Below are positions 27,855-36,098 of a stretch of DNA of 64,000 nt, piece by piece (within the stretch, counting starts at the first letter, position 1; each line of letters starts with the position of its first letter). The translations under genes and the position numbers were made by a program. Source of the stretch: UBA4416 sp963422675 (GTDB taxonomy: Bacteria > Bacteroidota > Bacteroidia > B-17B0 > Aurantibacillaceae); the NCBI GenBank assembly GCA_963422675.2, contig CAXVYS010000031.1, positions 23,278 to 87,277 of the forward strand, given 5' to 3'. The notes under the pieces are model-generated. The model did not search any database, had not been told where the DNA came from, and saw nothing but the letters and a program-made list of their open reading frames with translations.

Positions 27855-28007
27855 ATGAAAAATGAACCTAAAGAAAAACCGGAGCTAGAACCATTACAAC
27901 CGAGTCCGGAGGTGCCGGTTCTTCCTGAAATTGATCCTGTAAAAATACCACCAGAAACGGAACCTATCCCAGAACCGGAAACCGATCTCGAAACAGATTC
28001 ACAATAA
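27855..28007 (+). CDS. small Pro/Glu-rich protein (50 aa)
   Basis: ATG at 27855 opens a 50-residue frame whose product is almost entirely Pro, Glu, Asp, Val, Ile and Thr (MKNEPKEKPELEPLQPSPEV start, repeated P-E-P / P-P-E units). It has no signal peptide or hydrophobic helix and is strongly acidic, so probably unfolded. Its stop is 19 bp before the nitroreductase start, and it follows the stress-protein gene. Such short PE-rich proteins occur in Bacteroidota stress clusters; function unknown. Confidence 0.6.
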   Translation: MKNEPKEKPELEPLQPSPEVPVLPEIDPVKIPPETEPIPEPETDLETDSQ

Positions 28008-28026
28008 CCTTTAATAAAAAATAGTT

Positions 28027-28623
28027 ATGAACGAAGTAATTAAAACAATCTCAGAACGAAGAGCAGTTAGAAAATACAAAGCTAAACCGGTAAGCAAGGA
28101 ACTTATCGAACAGCTCTTAAATGCAGGACGAATGGCTCCTTCCGCTATGAATAGGCAGCCCTGGAAATTTTATGTAGTTACCAATAAAGAGTATATTAAT
28201 ATATCTTCGAAAGAGATCGTTAAAGTGACATTGAAAAGTCTTCTCGGATTGGGATTAAAGAAGATTGCAAAGGCAGTTGTTAGCAATATCAGTCAATTGT
28301 TACATGGCTTCGAATTCTTAAAATCGGGTGATCCTGTATTTCATAGCGCACCTGTTGTAATATTTTTAGCGGCTTCAAATGACAACGAATGGGCTGCGCT
28401 GGATGTTGGGATGTGTTCTCAAAACATCATGCTAGCCGCAAAATCATTGGGCCTGGAAAGCTGCCCTGTTGGATTCGGTAAATTTATTGAGAAAACCAGT
28501 CAGTATAAACAATTAGGAGTACCGGATGATGAACAGGTGCTGCTTTCTATTGTTGTAGGCTATGGAGATGAAACGCCGAAAATGTATAAACGAGACGTCA
28601 ATAATGCATTTTACAAGCTCTGA
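28027..28623 (+). CDS. nitroreductase-family flavoprotein
   Basis: 198 residues with the nitroreductase pattern: ISERRAVRKYKAKPVSKELI at the N-terminus, AGRMAPSAMNRQPWKFYVV (FMN phosphate and substrate region), ALDVGMCSQNIMLAAKSLGL, then LSIVVGYGDETPK near the end. These FMN enzymes reduce nitro compounds, quinones or enones with NAD(P)H. Insertion of a basic hydrophobic stretch (TLKSLLGLGLKKIAKAVVS) at about 65-85 is larger than in short family members. It closes the stress-protein run; its stop is 2 bp from that of the convergent D-lactate dehydrogenase gene. Confidence 0.9.
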   Translation: MNEVIKTISERRAVRKYKAKPVSKELIEQLLNAGRMAPSAMNRQPWKFYVVTNKEYINISSKEIVKVTLKSLLGLGLKKIAKAVVSNISQLLHGFEFLKSGDPVFHSAPVVIFLAASNDNEWAALDVGMCSQNIMLAAKSLGLESCPVGFGKFIEKTSQYKQLGVPDDEQVLLSIVVGYGDETPKMYKRDVNNAFYKL

Positions 28624-28625
28624 AG

Positions 28626-29612
28626 TTACAATTCGTTGATACACGTAATTCCTTTTTCAAAACAATTCAAATTATAAGCTGTAGTATCGGCAATATTCTT
28701 TAACGCTGTTTCGGTAAGGAAAGCCTGGTGTCCTGTTATAAGCACATTGTTGTATGTTCGCAGTTTTTCAAAAAGAGGATCGTTGATTGATTCATTTCTA
28801 TGATCATGGAAAAACATGCCTTTTTCAAATTCATATACATCCAGCCCCACAGCCCCAACCAATCCTAGATCCAGGGCCTGTAACAAATCTTCTGTTTTGA
28901 TGACCGGACCCCGGGCCGTATTGATCAGAAAAACACCTTTTTTCATCCTGGAAAATGCGGCAGCATTAAACAAATGCTTTGTGGATGCATTGAGTGGACA
29001 ATGAATGGAAATGATGTCAGACATACTGCACAGCTCGTTGAGCATAACAAATTGCAGATTCAGTTCTTTACCTAATTCAGCATTCGGATTTGGGTCATAA
29101 CAAAGTAACTTGCATCCAAAACCATTCATGATTCTGGCAAATGCCTGGCCTATCTTTCCAAGGCCAACGATACCAACTGTTTTGCCGTGTACATCAAAGC
29201 CTGTTAATTCATCCAACCGGAAGTCGTTTGATTCTATTAATTCCCTCGATTGTATGAGATGTCGGTTCAGAGCCATTAAAAGCATAACGGCATGTTCAGC
29301 CACTGAATATGGAGAATAAGCCGGTACGTTTGCCACTTTTATATTTAATTCTTTTGCCTTTTTCAGATCCACATGATCAAAACCTACTGAACGAAGTGCT
29401 ATATATTTTACACCATAAATAGCAAGCTGTTTTAATATATTTTCATTGACTTTATCAGATGTAAATAATACCACCGCCGAAGAGGATTCTGCCAAATGAA
29501 CAGTTGTTTCATTTAATTCCTCTTCCGTAACCATGAGTTTATGCTCACCTTCTAATACGTTTACCAGGTAAGTCATTTCAAAGGGATGTGCACTATATAT
29601 CGCTATTTTCAT
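28626..29612 (-). CDS. ldhA: D-lactate dehydrogenase (2-hydroxyacid dehydrogenase family)
   Basis: 328 residues. NAD-binding motif GLGKIGQAFARIMNGFGC at about 150-167, SVGFDHVDLKKAKEL and PAYSPYSVAEHAVMLL before it, catalytic Arg in NTARGPVI, Glu in DVYEFEKGMFFHDH, and His in TGHQAFLTETALKN. The combination EFEKGxFFxDH with GHQAFLT is that of fermentative D-LDH rather than glycerate or phosphoglycerate dehydrogenase. It would reoxidise NADH to D-lactate when oxygen is low. It overlaps the PRPP synthase gene by 20 bp and is last in the long minus-strand island. Confidence 0.85.
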   Translation of the reverse strand: MKIAIYSAHPFEMTYLVNVLEGEHKLMVTEEELNETTVHLAESSSAVVLFTSDKVNENILKQLAIYGVKYIALRSVGFDHVDLKKAKELNIKVANVPAYSPYSVAEHAVMLLMALNRHLIQSRELIESNDFRLDELTGFDVHGKTVGIVGLGKIGQAFARIMNGFGCKLLCYDPNPNAELGKELNLQFVMLNELCSMSDIISIHCPLNASTKHLFNAAAFSRMKKGVFLINTARGPVIKTEDLLQALDLGLVGAVGLDVYEFEKGMFFHDHRNESINDPLFEKLRTYNNVLITGHQAFLTETALKNIADTTAYNLNCFEKGITCINEL

Positions 29613-30495
29613 TTTTTTTATGTTTTAAAGTTTGTATAATCATTTGACTGACATCTATACTGTTACTTCGGTGTGCTATAGTATTGCAGGTTATTACTTC
29701 TTTAGCGCCTGAATTTAAAAGATCTGTAAAGGTTTCTTCGGTAAATACGGCATGTACACCGATACAAACAGGTGGAGGCATCCCTGTTTTTTTTAAATGA
29801 TTTATGGTTTCAATCATGGTGTGGGCCGTAGAAATAATATCATCAATGATCACAGGAACATAATTTTTATAGTTCTCTACCTCAGGTATAGAAACTTCTA
29901 CCTCTGTATCTCCATGACGGATCTTTTGCAATATAATAAAAGGAACGCCGGCATCTTTTGCAATTTCTGATACCCACTGTTCGCTTTCACTATCAGGGCC
30001 AATTAATAATGCACATGGGATATGCTCTTTAATATAGTCGGAGATTAAAGTTGTTGCATGTAATACGTCACAAGGAATGGAATAAATTTCCTGCATGGAT
30101 ATTCTTCTATGCAAGTGCGGATCAATGGTGATTAAACGATCAACAAAAGATGAAATTAATTTCGCAAAATAAGCTGAGGTAATGGCTTCTCCTGGATTAA
30201 ATGCTTTGTCTTGTCTCATGTATGCCATATAGGGTGCAATAAGACATATAGAAGTGGCTTTTAAGTCTTTTAATAAATGACAAAAGAAAAGCAAAGAGAG
30301 TATTTTATCATCAGGTTGATAAAGTGTACAAACAAGGATGACTTCTTTTTGTTTCACATCACTCAATATCCTTAAATAGGTTTCCTGATCAGGAAACTGT
30401 CTTAGAATGTAGTTGCCTTTTTCTGCATATGTTCCCGCCATAATGCTTTCAGTAAGAAGCTCATTTCCCGGAAATGTGAAGACAATTGTAGTCAT
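29593..30495 (-). CDS. ribose-phosphate pyrophosphokinase (PRPP synthase) homologue
   Basis: 300 residues. N-terminal synthase half with FPDQETYLRI and YMRQDKAFNPGEAITSAYFA. The motif TIDPHLHR replaces the bacterial DLHSxQ form, and the PRPP loop reads VPVIIDDIISTAHTMIETI. It lacks several loops of the housekeeping enzyme, so it belongs to a divergent short class found in stress islands. Reaction expected: ribose 5-phosphate + ATP to PRPP + AMP. It starts at the stop codon of the adjacent phosphorylase gene (1-bp overlap), so PRPP synthesis and nucleotide phosphorolysis appear linked. Confidence 0.85.
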   Translation of the reverse strand: MTTIVFTFPGNELLTESIMAGTYAEKGNYILRQFPDQETYLRILSDVKQKEVILVCTLYQPDDKILSLLFFCHLLKDLKATSICLIAPYMAYMRQDKAFNPGEAITSAYFAKLISSFVDRLITIDPHLHRRISMQEIYSIPCDVLHATTLISDYIKEHIPCALLIGPDSESEQWVSEIAKDAGVPFIILQKIRHGDTEVEVSIPEVENYKNYVPVIIDDIISTAHTMIETINHLKKTGMPPPVCIGVHAVFTEETFTDLLNSGAKEVITCNTIAHRSNSIDVSQMIIQTLKHKKNENSDI

Positions 30496-32000
30496 TATTC
30501 AATGATAATTAAAGATGTCAAACTATTTAAATATTCTTTGGCGTAATCCAGTTCTCCCTGCGATTCAGCATAGATTGTAAAAAGAAGATCACCAGGCTTT
30601 ATTTCTATTCCGAGAGGTGCATTGTATAATACACCTGCGGAAATCGATCCTGGTGCACCTGCCAGCTTAGCAATCCTCGCCAATTGTCGGTTATCAATAG
30701 ATTTTACGATTCCTGCTGTATCCGACAATACATTATAAGTGTATTTTGCAAAGATAGGTTCTTTAAAACTTCCTTGGGCCAAACAAATGGCCATGAATTT
30801 TTTATATGCTTTGCCACTTTCAAGAATAGTTTTCGCAACAGATAATTCAGTGCCAGCTGCATATTTCCCTGAAAGCTTAAGTAATGTTGCAGATAAAATA
30901 AGGGCACGCTCTTTTAAATCGGTAGGTGCTTTAGGATCATTTTTAAGTATGGCCAAAACATCCATTGCTTCCAGTGAAGGGCCAATTCCCTTGCCAACTG
31001 GCTGAGTCCCGTCTGTAATAACTACTTCCACATGAATATGTAGGACTTCGCTAACAGCCTTAAAATAGTATTGCAACTTTAACGCCTCTTCGTTGGTTCT
31101 TATTTTAGCAGTAGGCCCCACAGGAATATCAATAACCACATGAGTTGAACCAGCAGCTGCTTTTTTGGAAAGGACGGAAGCGACCATTTGTCCTGTATTA
31201 TCTATGTCGAGTGATCTTTCTATAGCTATTAGCAAATCATCTGCCGGACTCAAGTTTACAGCACCTCCCCAGGCAAAACAACCTCCTGTAAGAGCAATAG
31301 TATTGCGAATTTCTTCATCCGACAAATTAACCTTAGTTATGGTTTCCATAGTATCTGATGTCCCAGCAGGGGAAGTAATTGCCCGCGACGACGTTTTAGG
31401 AATAATAAGTCCGGCTGCTGCTATAATGCTTACAATGATGGGTGTGGTACGATTGCCGGGAAGGCCTCCCACACAATGTTTATCAAAGATCATCTTCCCC
31501 TCCCACCTCATAGTTTCTCCTACTTCAACCATCGCTTTGGTTAAGGAAGTAATTTCATTTACGGAAAGATTATCACCAGCACAAGAGGCAACAAATGCCG
31601 ATAGTTCTATATTAGAATAATAACCGGCTACGACATCCCGTATAATTTCCCTGTAACCCTGTTCATTGATTTCGTGTCTGTATATTTTGGCTCTTACATG
31701 TTTTAGGGAATCGATAGGTTGTAAGTGTGAAATAGAAATCATATCTCCCTCCTGAACACATAAACGTTTCATGGCTTCTTGCGATAAACTTGTTTCCATT
31801 GGTGTAAGTAGATCCGAATGTACCATATTTAAAGTTGCAACAATTTTATGATTTTCTTTGTGAACAACGACACGTGTTAGAGCTGTAAAGCCTTCCGCAG
31901 AGCAAATAGGATTATCAGCTCTGATAAAAATAATATTTTCACGATAGGTACCTATTCCAAGGTCCTTAATTTTCAGAAGGTGAACAAGAGCTTCGTCCAT
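30495..32000 (-). CDS. AMP/thymidine phosphorylase family protein
   Basis: 501 residues, close to archaeal AMP phosphorylase length rather than the about 440 of bacterial DeoA, because of an N-terminal domain of about 85 residues. The catalytic region reads KHCVGGLPGNRTTPI, then PKTSSRAITSPAGTSDTMET, which is the AMP-phosphorylase-like version of the family. Candidate reactions are AMP + Pi to adenine + ribose 1,5-bisphosphate, or thymidine phosphorolysis. No ribose-bisphosphate isomerase or RuBisCO is in the window. It is flanked by the beta-CASP RNase and PRPP synthase, suggesting salvage of nucleotides from degraded RNA. Confidence 0.8.
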   Translation of the reverse strand: MDEALVHLLKIKDLGIGTYRENIIFIRADNPICSAEGFTALTRVVVHKENHKIVATLNMVHSDLLTPMETSLSQEAMKRLCVQEGDMISISHLQPIDSLKHVRAKIYRHEINEQGYREIIRDVVAGYYSNIELSAFVASCAGDNLSVNEITSLTKAMVEVGETMRWEGKMIFDKHCVGGLPGNRTTPIIVSIIAAAGLIIPKTSSRAITSPAGTSDTMETITKVNLSDEEIRNTIALTGGCFAWGGAVNLSPADDLLIAIERSLDIDNTGQMVASVLSKKAAAGSTHVVIDIPVGPTAKIRTNEEALKLQYYFKAVSEVLHIHVEVVITDGTQPVGKGIGPSLEAMDVLAILKNDPKAPTDLKERALILSATLLKLSGKYAAGTELSVAKTILESGKAYKKFMAICLAQGSFKEPIFAKYTYNVLSDTAGIVKSIDNRQLARIAKLAGAPGSISAGVLYNAPLGIEIKPGDLLFTIYAESQGELDYAKEYLNSLTSLIIIE

Positions 32001-32017
32001 AAGGTTTAATTTAACGT

Positions 32018-33391
32018 TTAAAGAGTTACAATTTGGTTCAGTTTGGGTATACCCGTATTCCAGTTATACACTTGTTTTATTTTTTCACTTAAGGCGTGTG
32101 AAGAATCGTGCTCTCCATGAGTAATAAATATTTTAGAAGGCTCATTTTTTAGTTTTGATAACCAGTTAATTAATTCTGATTGATCCGCATGTGCCGACAA
32201 GCCTTCAACCATTGCAACAGTAGCTTTCACTGGCCACAGCTTTCCACGCATTTTTAGTTCTTTGGCGCCATCCAATAAACTTCTCCCACGGGTACCCTCC
32301 CCCTGGTATCCAACAAGTAAAATAGTTGCGTTAGGATCTCCCAGGTAATGTTCAAAGTAAGACAATACCCTTCCACCGGTTGCCATACCACTGCTGGCAA
32401 TAATTATTTTAGAAGTTGCTGTATTGATGAGTTTTGTTGTTTCACTTTCATTTTGTATCAGCTTAATATCCTGGCTCATTAACACTATTTCTTCGCGTGT
32501 TAACTTATGCCATGTAGGATTTTTGTGGAATACATCAAGTACATGCGATCCCATAGGGCTATCTAAATAAACAGGAATAGACGGGATCTTTTTTTCACGC
32601 TTCAGTTGCCATAACAGATACATAATTAGCTGACTTCGTTCCACTGCAAAGCTTGGAACAATCATTGTTCCATTACGGGATATGGCCTTATTGATTTCAT
32701 TTGCCAGTAATTGTTTGGCATTTGCCGGATGTAACCTATTACCATAAGTGGATTCTATAAAAAGAATATCTGCAGTTTCAGGTTTTTCGGGTTCACGCAT
32801 CAAAGGGTCTTCCATACGGCCTATATCCCCTGAAAAGACGAAGAGTTTATGACCAATTTTTAATTCTATAAAACAGGCGCCCAATATATGTCCATTATAG
32901 CGAAATCGGAAGGAGGTATGGGCATCTATATCTATCCATTGGGAAAGAGGTTTTGGATACAACAAAGGGAAAACGGCTTCAGCCTCTTTAGTATCATATA
33001 AAGGTTTTGCGGGTTTGTGTTTACTATAATGATACCGGTTTGCCCGCTCAGCATCTTCTTCCTGAATTTTTGCGCTGTCCAGTAATATGAGCCTGGCTAT
33101 TTCAATAGTAGGTGAGGTAGCATAAATAACCCCTTTAAAACCTTGTTTTACCAGTAGTGGTAAATAACCGACATGATCTAAATGTCCGTGTGTAAGCAAG
33201 ACAACATCGATGGATGACGCATCTATGGGAAGGTTTTGCCAATTAAGTAAACGCAATTCCTTTAACCCCTGAAATAAACCGCAGTCTACCAGTATTTTTT
33301 TATCTGCTGTTTCAATCAGGTACTTTGATCCTGTTACAGTTCCTGATGCACCCAAAAAACTGATCTTTATATGATTATTTTCCCGTTTCAT
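32018..33391 (-). CDS. metallo-beta-lactamase/beta-CASP ribonuclease
   Basis: 457 residues. The MBL motif is H68-G-H70-L-D72-H73 (LTHGHLDHVGYLPLL); further metal ligands lie in NGHILGACFIELKIG, FSGDIGRMEDPLM and the C-terminal ITHGEHDSSHALSEKI. The beta-CASP insert (GTMIVPSFAVERSQLIMYLL) and RMMBL-like tail (KATVAMVEGLSAHADQSELI) identify the CPSF73-like RNA nuclease class rather than a lactamase. It overlaps the ATP-cone gene by 17 bp, pointing to a shared RNA or nucleotide job. Confidence 0.9.
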   Translation of the reverse strand: MKRENNHIKISFLGASGTVTGSKYLIETADKKILVDCGLFQGLKELRLLNWQNLPIDASSIDVVLLTHGHLDHVGYLPLLVKQGFKGVIYATSPTIEIARLILLDSAKIQEEDAERANRYHYSKHKPAKPLYDTKEAEAVFPLLYPKPLSQWIDIDAHTSFRFRYNGHILGACFIELKIGHKLFVFSGDIGRMEDPLMREPEKPETADILFIESTYGNRLHPANAKQLLANEINKAISRNGTMIVPSFAVERSQLIMYLLWQLKREKKIPSIPVYLDSPMGSHVLDVFHKNPTWHKLTREEIVLMSQDIKLIQNESETTKLINTATSKIIIASSGMATGGRVLSYFEHYLGDPNATILLVGYQGEGTRGRSLLDGAKELKMRGKLWPVKATVAMVEGLSAHADQSELINWLSKLKNEPSKIFITHGEHDSSHALSEKIKQVYNWNTGIPKLNQIVTL

Positions 33392-34235
33392 CGTTTATTA
33401 AATATTGGCATAATTGTTTTGCTTCTTTCATAACAGTACGAATGCGGCTGTTCTTTATACCTGCCGCTTCCAACAATGGTTCATTATTATAGATCTCTTT
33501 GCATAACACAATTTTCTTATCCAGAAGGCGCTGCTTTTCCACTTTCGTTAAGGATGTAAGGCAGGTCACCGGATATAATCCCAATCTATCGACACGGTCT
33601 TTAAGTCCTGATTTTATAGGATAATCCCAACCTAAAAGCGTCAAGCCAGCACAAGTCCCATAAAGTATGGCATCAACAGAGAATCGTGTATTGGTGACTA
33701 CCCACCCGCTCATCGTTTTAGTTTTGTACTCCGGATTTTTGAGCCATTGCGCTTCCACATCCTTAAACCTGGATTGGATGTACAAAGGAATTTGTACATC
33801 ACTGAATTTACCACGCTGATTGTGGTATTTACATTCAATCATGTATAAATGATCGTCTTTTTCAGCTATAACATCTATTTCATGTGAGACACATTTTCCT
33901 TGTACGATTTTATCAACCATCGTCTTATACCCTTCAACATTTAATATTTCAGCAATAAATTTTTCAAAAGGAAATCCCGAAGGCCCCAGCTCCATAATTG
34001 CCTGTTTAAGATGGTAGCGGGCTGCCATGTGTCGAGATTCCCCTCTTAAAAAATCAAATGCCATACGGTAAATTTTTTTAGTGGATATGCCTTCATAAAG
34101 GTTTGAATCAATCTCTTTCAAAACAGTATCAATTTTTTCAGTTGTTGCACCAGCAAGACTTAATGACTTTCTGAGCTTGTCTTCCGAAAATTTACTTTTT
34201 TCGCCGGAAGCTTTAGTTATAAATATATCTTTCAT
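33375..34235 (-). CDS. ATP-cone domain fused to a PD-(D/E)XK nuclease-like domain
   Basis: 286 residues. Residues about 1-85 form an ATP-cone (ITKASGEKSKFSEDKLRKSL, SLAGATTEKIDTVLKEID, ISTKKIYRMAFDFLR). Residues about 88-190 match the Mrr-like restriction-endonuclease fold: FPFEKFIAEILNVEGYKT, Asp121 in HEIDVIAEK, and Glu134-Cys-Lys136 in YMIECKYHNQRG. A C-terminal part (about 195-286) ends in a helical region. An ATP-sensing domain on a nuclease-like fold suggests control by adenine nucleotide level. It overlaps the beta-CASP RNase gene. Substrate (DNA or RNA) unknown. Confidence 0.85.
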   Translation of the reverse strand: MKDIFITKASGEKSKFSEDKLRKSLSLAGATTEKIDTVLKEIDSNLYEGISTKKIYRMAFDFLRGESRHMAARYHLKQAIMELGPSGFPFEKFIAEILNVEGYKTMVDKIVQGKCVSHEIDVIAEKDDHLYMIECKYHNQRGKFSDVQIPLYIQSRFKDVEAQWLKNPEYKTKTMSGWVVTNTRFSVDAILYGTCAGLTLLGWDYPIKSGLKDRVDRLGLYPVTCLTSLTKVEKQRLLDKKIVLCKEIYNNEPLLEAAGIKNSRIRTVMKEAKQLCQYLINDETGK

Positions 34236-34292
34236 GTTTTTTTGCGTTGTCTTTCTAGGCTTGTATTTTGTTTCAAGAGATATGTGTCATCT

Positions 34293-35111
34293 TTATGCTA
34301 CCCTTTTAATTCTTAAATTATATATCAATAGCACAAAACTAAATACAGCAAGGGCTGTCATCATACATACAACCACATAATTTGTAATCACGCCTCTCCA
34401 AATCATGAAAAGCGTTAAAGTAATAATGGTTATATCCATAAAGATGAAAAATGTCAGGAAAGCAGGGGCTAAAATAAAAGCCAGTTTTTTTTTCTGTAAT
34501 AGCATAATTCCTGTGATAAAAATTCCGGGCAACAAAAAGGATAAATCCAATACATGAACCGGATTTGTAAAAAGGCCTGACTCTCTTACGCTGGAAGGCA
34601 AAGTGAAATTAATAGTAGCCGGAATAATTTCGGATAGCCAGAAGATATAAAATAAAACCGGCATTATGAGGAAGTAAATTGCTATTATTTTAACAACGTG
34701 TAAATTGATAGTATTTATAATATGCCTGGCTCTGTATGAATAAAAAAAATAAAATAGTAAGTAAGTAGACAAACTAAGTATGATGCAATACAGTATAAAA
34801 AAAATATTAAAATGGATATCAAAACAATAGATCAGATATGTATAAACGATGTACAAAAGACAACCTGCCCAGAGCAAATGAGCATATGACTTTTTATAGA
34901 ATGAGCATACGGATATAATTAGAAAAGAGGGAGCAACTATAATCAGATTTATGAAATCCTGAGATCTGCACTGAACTTGCCATTCTCCGCTTTCGGCTTC
35001 ATAAAAGTCTGGCATAAAAAGGCCTACAAAACTTGTCAGGAAAATTAGGATAGCTGTTATAAATGATAACGTCAATATAATAGTTCTATATCTATCTTTC
35101 ATTTGTATCAT
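34293..35111 (-). CDS. multi-pass membrane protein of unknown function (272 aa)
   Basis: About seven membrane helices (ILTLSFITAILIFLTSFVGL, LIIVAPSFLIISVCSF, LLWAGCLLYIVYTYLIYCF, then four more). I do not recognise the family; the layout is similar to membrane proteins found beside stress genes in several phyla. The start may be 35111 or the ATG at 35102, because the predicted transcript starts only a few bases before 35111. A class I FNR-like site (35171-35186) and -7 element TAAATTTG lie just upstream. It leads the downstream nuclease, RNase, phosphorylase, PRPP synthase and lactate dehydrogenase genes. Confidence 0.75.
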   Translation of the reverse strand: MIQMKDRYRTIILTLSFITAILIFLTSFVGLFMPDFYEAESGEWQVQCRSQDFINLIIVAPSFLIISVCSFYKKSYAHLLWAGCLLYIVYTYLIYCFDIHFNIFFILYCIILSLSTYLLFYFFYSYRARHIINTINLHVVKIIAIYFLIMPVLFYIFWLSEIIPATINFTLPSSVRESGLFTNPVHVLDLSFLLPGIFITGIMLLQKKKLAFILAPAFLTFFIFMDITIITLTLFMIWRGVITNYVVVCMMTALAVFSFVLLIYNLRIKRVA

Positions 35112-35119
35112 AATACAAA

Positions 35120-35186
35120 CAAATTTATGAGTAGTTATGTCGGTAAAGTATGATGAAAGCCTCGTGAGCGGATGATTTTTATCAGG
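35120..35186 (-). promoter_or_regulatory. FNR-like class I promoter for the 35.1-28.6 kb genes
   Basis: -7 element TAAATTTG on the minus strand (35127-35120). Inverted repeat GATGATTTTTATCAGG (35171-35186) is centred at 35178.5, 58.5 bp from the -7 G. No class II site; one TGA half lies at 35151-35153. Confidence 0.75.
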
Positions 35187-35201
35187 TTTTCTTACAAACG
35201 T

Positions 35202-35936
35202 CTAATTACAAATCGTTTTCAGAAGCGTGATAACACCCGTTATAAAAATCAATATCAGTACAACATATTTAAATTGTGTCTGAGAAATGAAATTCAATAT
35301 TTTTTTACCTGCAAGCGTTCCTATAACACTTACAATCAACAAAACAGGAACTAAATATAAGTCGTGTTTGTGCATATAACCGTTTGAAAAATAAACAACA
35401 CTCCTGCTGAAATCTATTCCCAGATCTATGATAGCTGATGTAGCAATAAACACATCTTTCTCCAGATTAAAAGCCGCCAGGGTTAGCCCTCTGATTGCCC
35501 CTCCTGTTCCTAATAACCCGGCAGTAATGCCAGATAAAGCACCTCCACTAACGGAGTTAAATAATGTTGGTTTTAATTTCAGATTTTTAAAAATCATTAA
35601 TATTAAACTGATACCAAGAAGGAAAACAGAAAGAGAAATTTCTAACAATTTACTATTAAAATAGTTGCTTAGAAAAGACCCCAGGATAACAAATAAAACA
35701 GCAGGTATACCTATAGTTATAATAAGTTTTTTATCAAAACCCTTTCTAAAAAGAGCAATTTTAGAAATATTACTTGATAAATGAAATAAAGCTGTTATAC
35801 CAAGAACAGAATGAAAATCGAAAAAGAAGCCGGCAATTGGCACAAAGAAAAGCGAGGAGCCAAATCCTCCGATCGTTCCCAACACTTCAGCAAGAAGTGC
35901 TAATAAAACAAAATAAACTAATTTTTCTAAGTCCAT
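35202..35936 (-). CDS. TauE/SafE-family membrane transporter
   Basis: 244 residues with about eight membrane segments and the family repeats: LGTIGGFGSSLFFVPIAGFF (first repeat) and GALSGITAGLLGTGGAIRGL (second repeat). TauE/SafE proteins export sulfite or sulfonates, or related anions; substrate is not predictable here. Its start is 2 bp after the stop of a 45-residue protein gene, so they form one operon with the MlaEFD genes upstream. Confidence 0.85.
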   Translation of the reverse strand: MDLEKLVYFVLLALLAEVLGTIGGFGSSLFFVPIAGFFFDFHSVLGITALFHLSSNISKIALFRKGFDKKLIITIGIPAVLFVILGSFLSNYFNSKLLEISLSVFLLGISLILMIFKNLKLKPTLFNSVSGGALSGITAGLLGTGGAIRGLTLAAFNLEKDVFIATSAIIDLGIDFSRSVVYFSNGYMHKHDLYLVPVLLIVSVIGTLAGKKILNFISQTQFKYVVLILIFITGVITLLKTICN

Positions 35937-35938
35937 TG

Positions 35939-36076
35939 TTATCTGTTTTCGGGTGGCTTGTCTTTTCCATATTTGATAGCAAGTTTAATGCTCTCAGACA
36001 TATCGCGGCATTGGCAATTCTTTTGATGTTCCAAGTGCCAGGTCACTCTTTCCTCAAATGTAGCGTTTTTAGGCAT
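35939..36076 (-). CDS. small CxC-containing protein (45 aa)
   Basis: A short frame from ATG 36076 gives a 45-residue protein: MPKNATFEERVTWHLEHQKN, then CQCR and DMSESIKLAIKYGKDKPPENR. The arrangement HxxxHQKNCQCR could bind a metal (two His, two Cys). It has normal coding character for this genome and lies tightly between mlaD and the TauE gene (2-bp gap to the latter). I recall similar short Bacteroidota proteins but no named family. Confidence 0.65.
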   Translation of the reverse strand: MPKNATFEERVTWHLEHQKNCQCRDMSESIKLAIKYGKDKPPENR

Positions 36077-36098
36077 GATATGTTTTGAATGCCACTCT

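Noticed and set aside
30495..32000. Standard bacterial thymidine phosphorylase DeoA
   Set aside because: Length and the KHCVGGLPGNRTT region fit the AMP-phosphorylase-like group better; I leave the substrate open.
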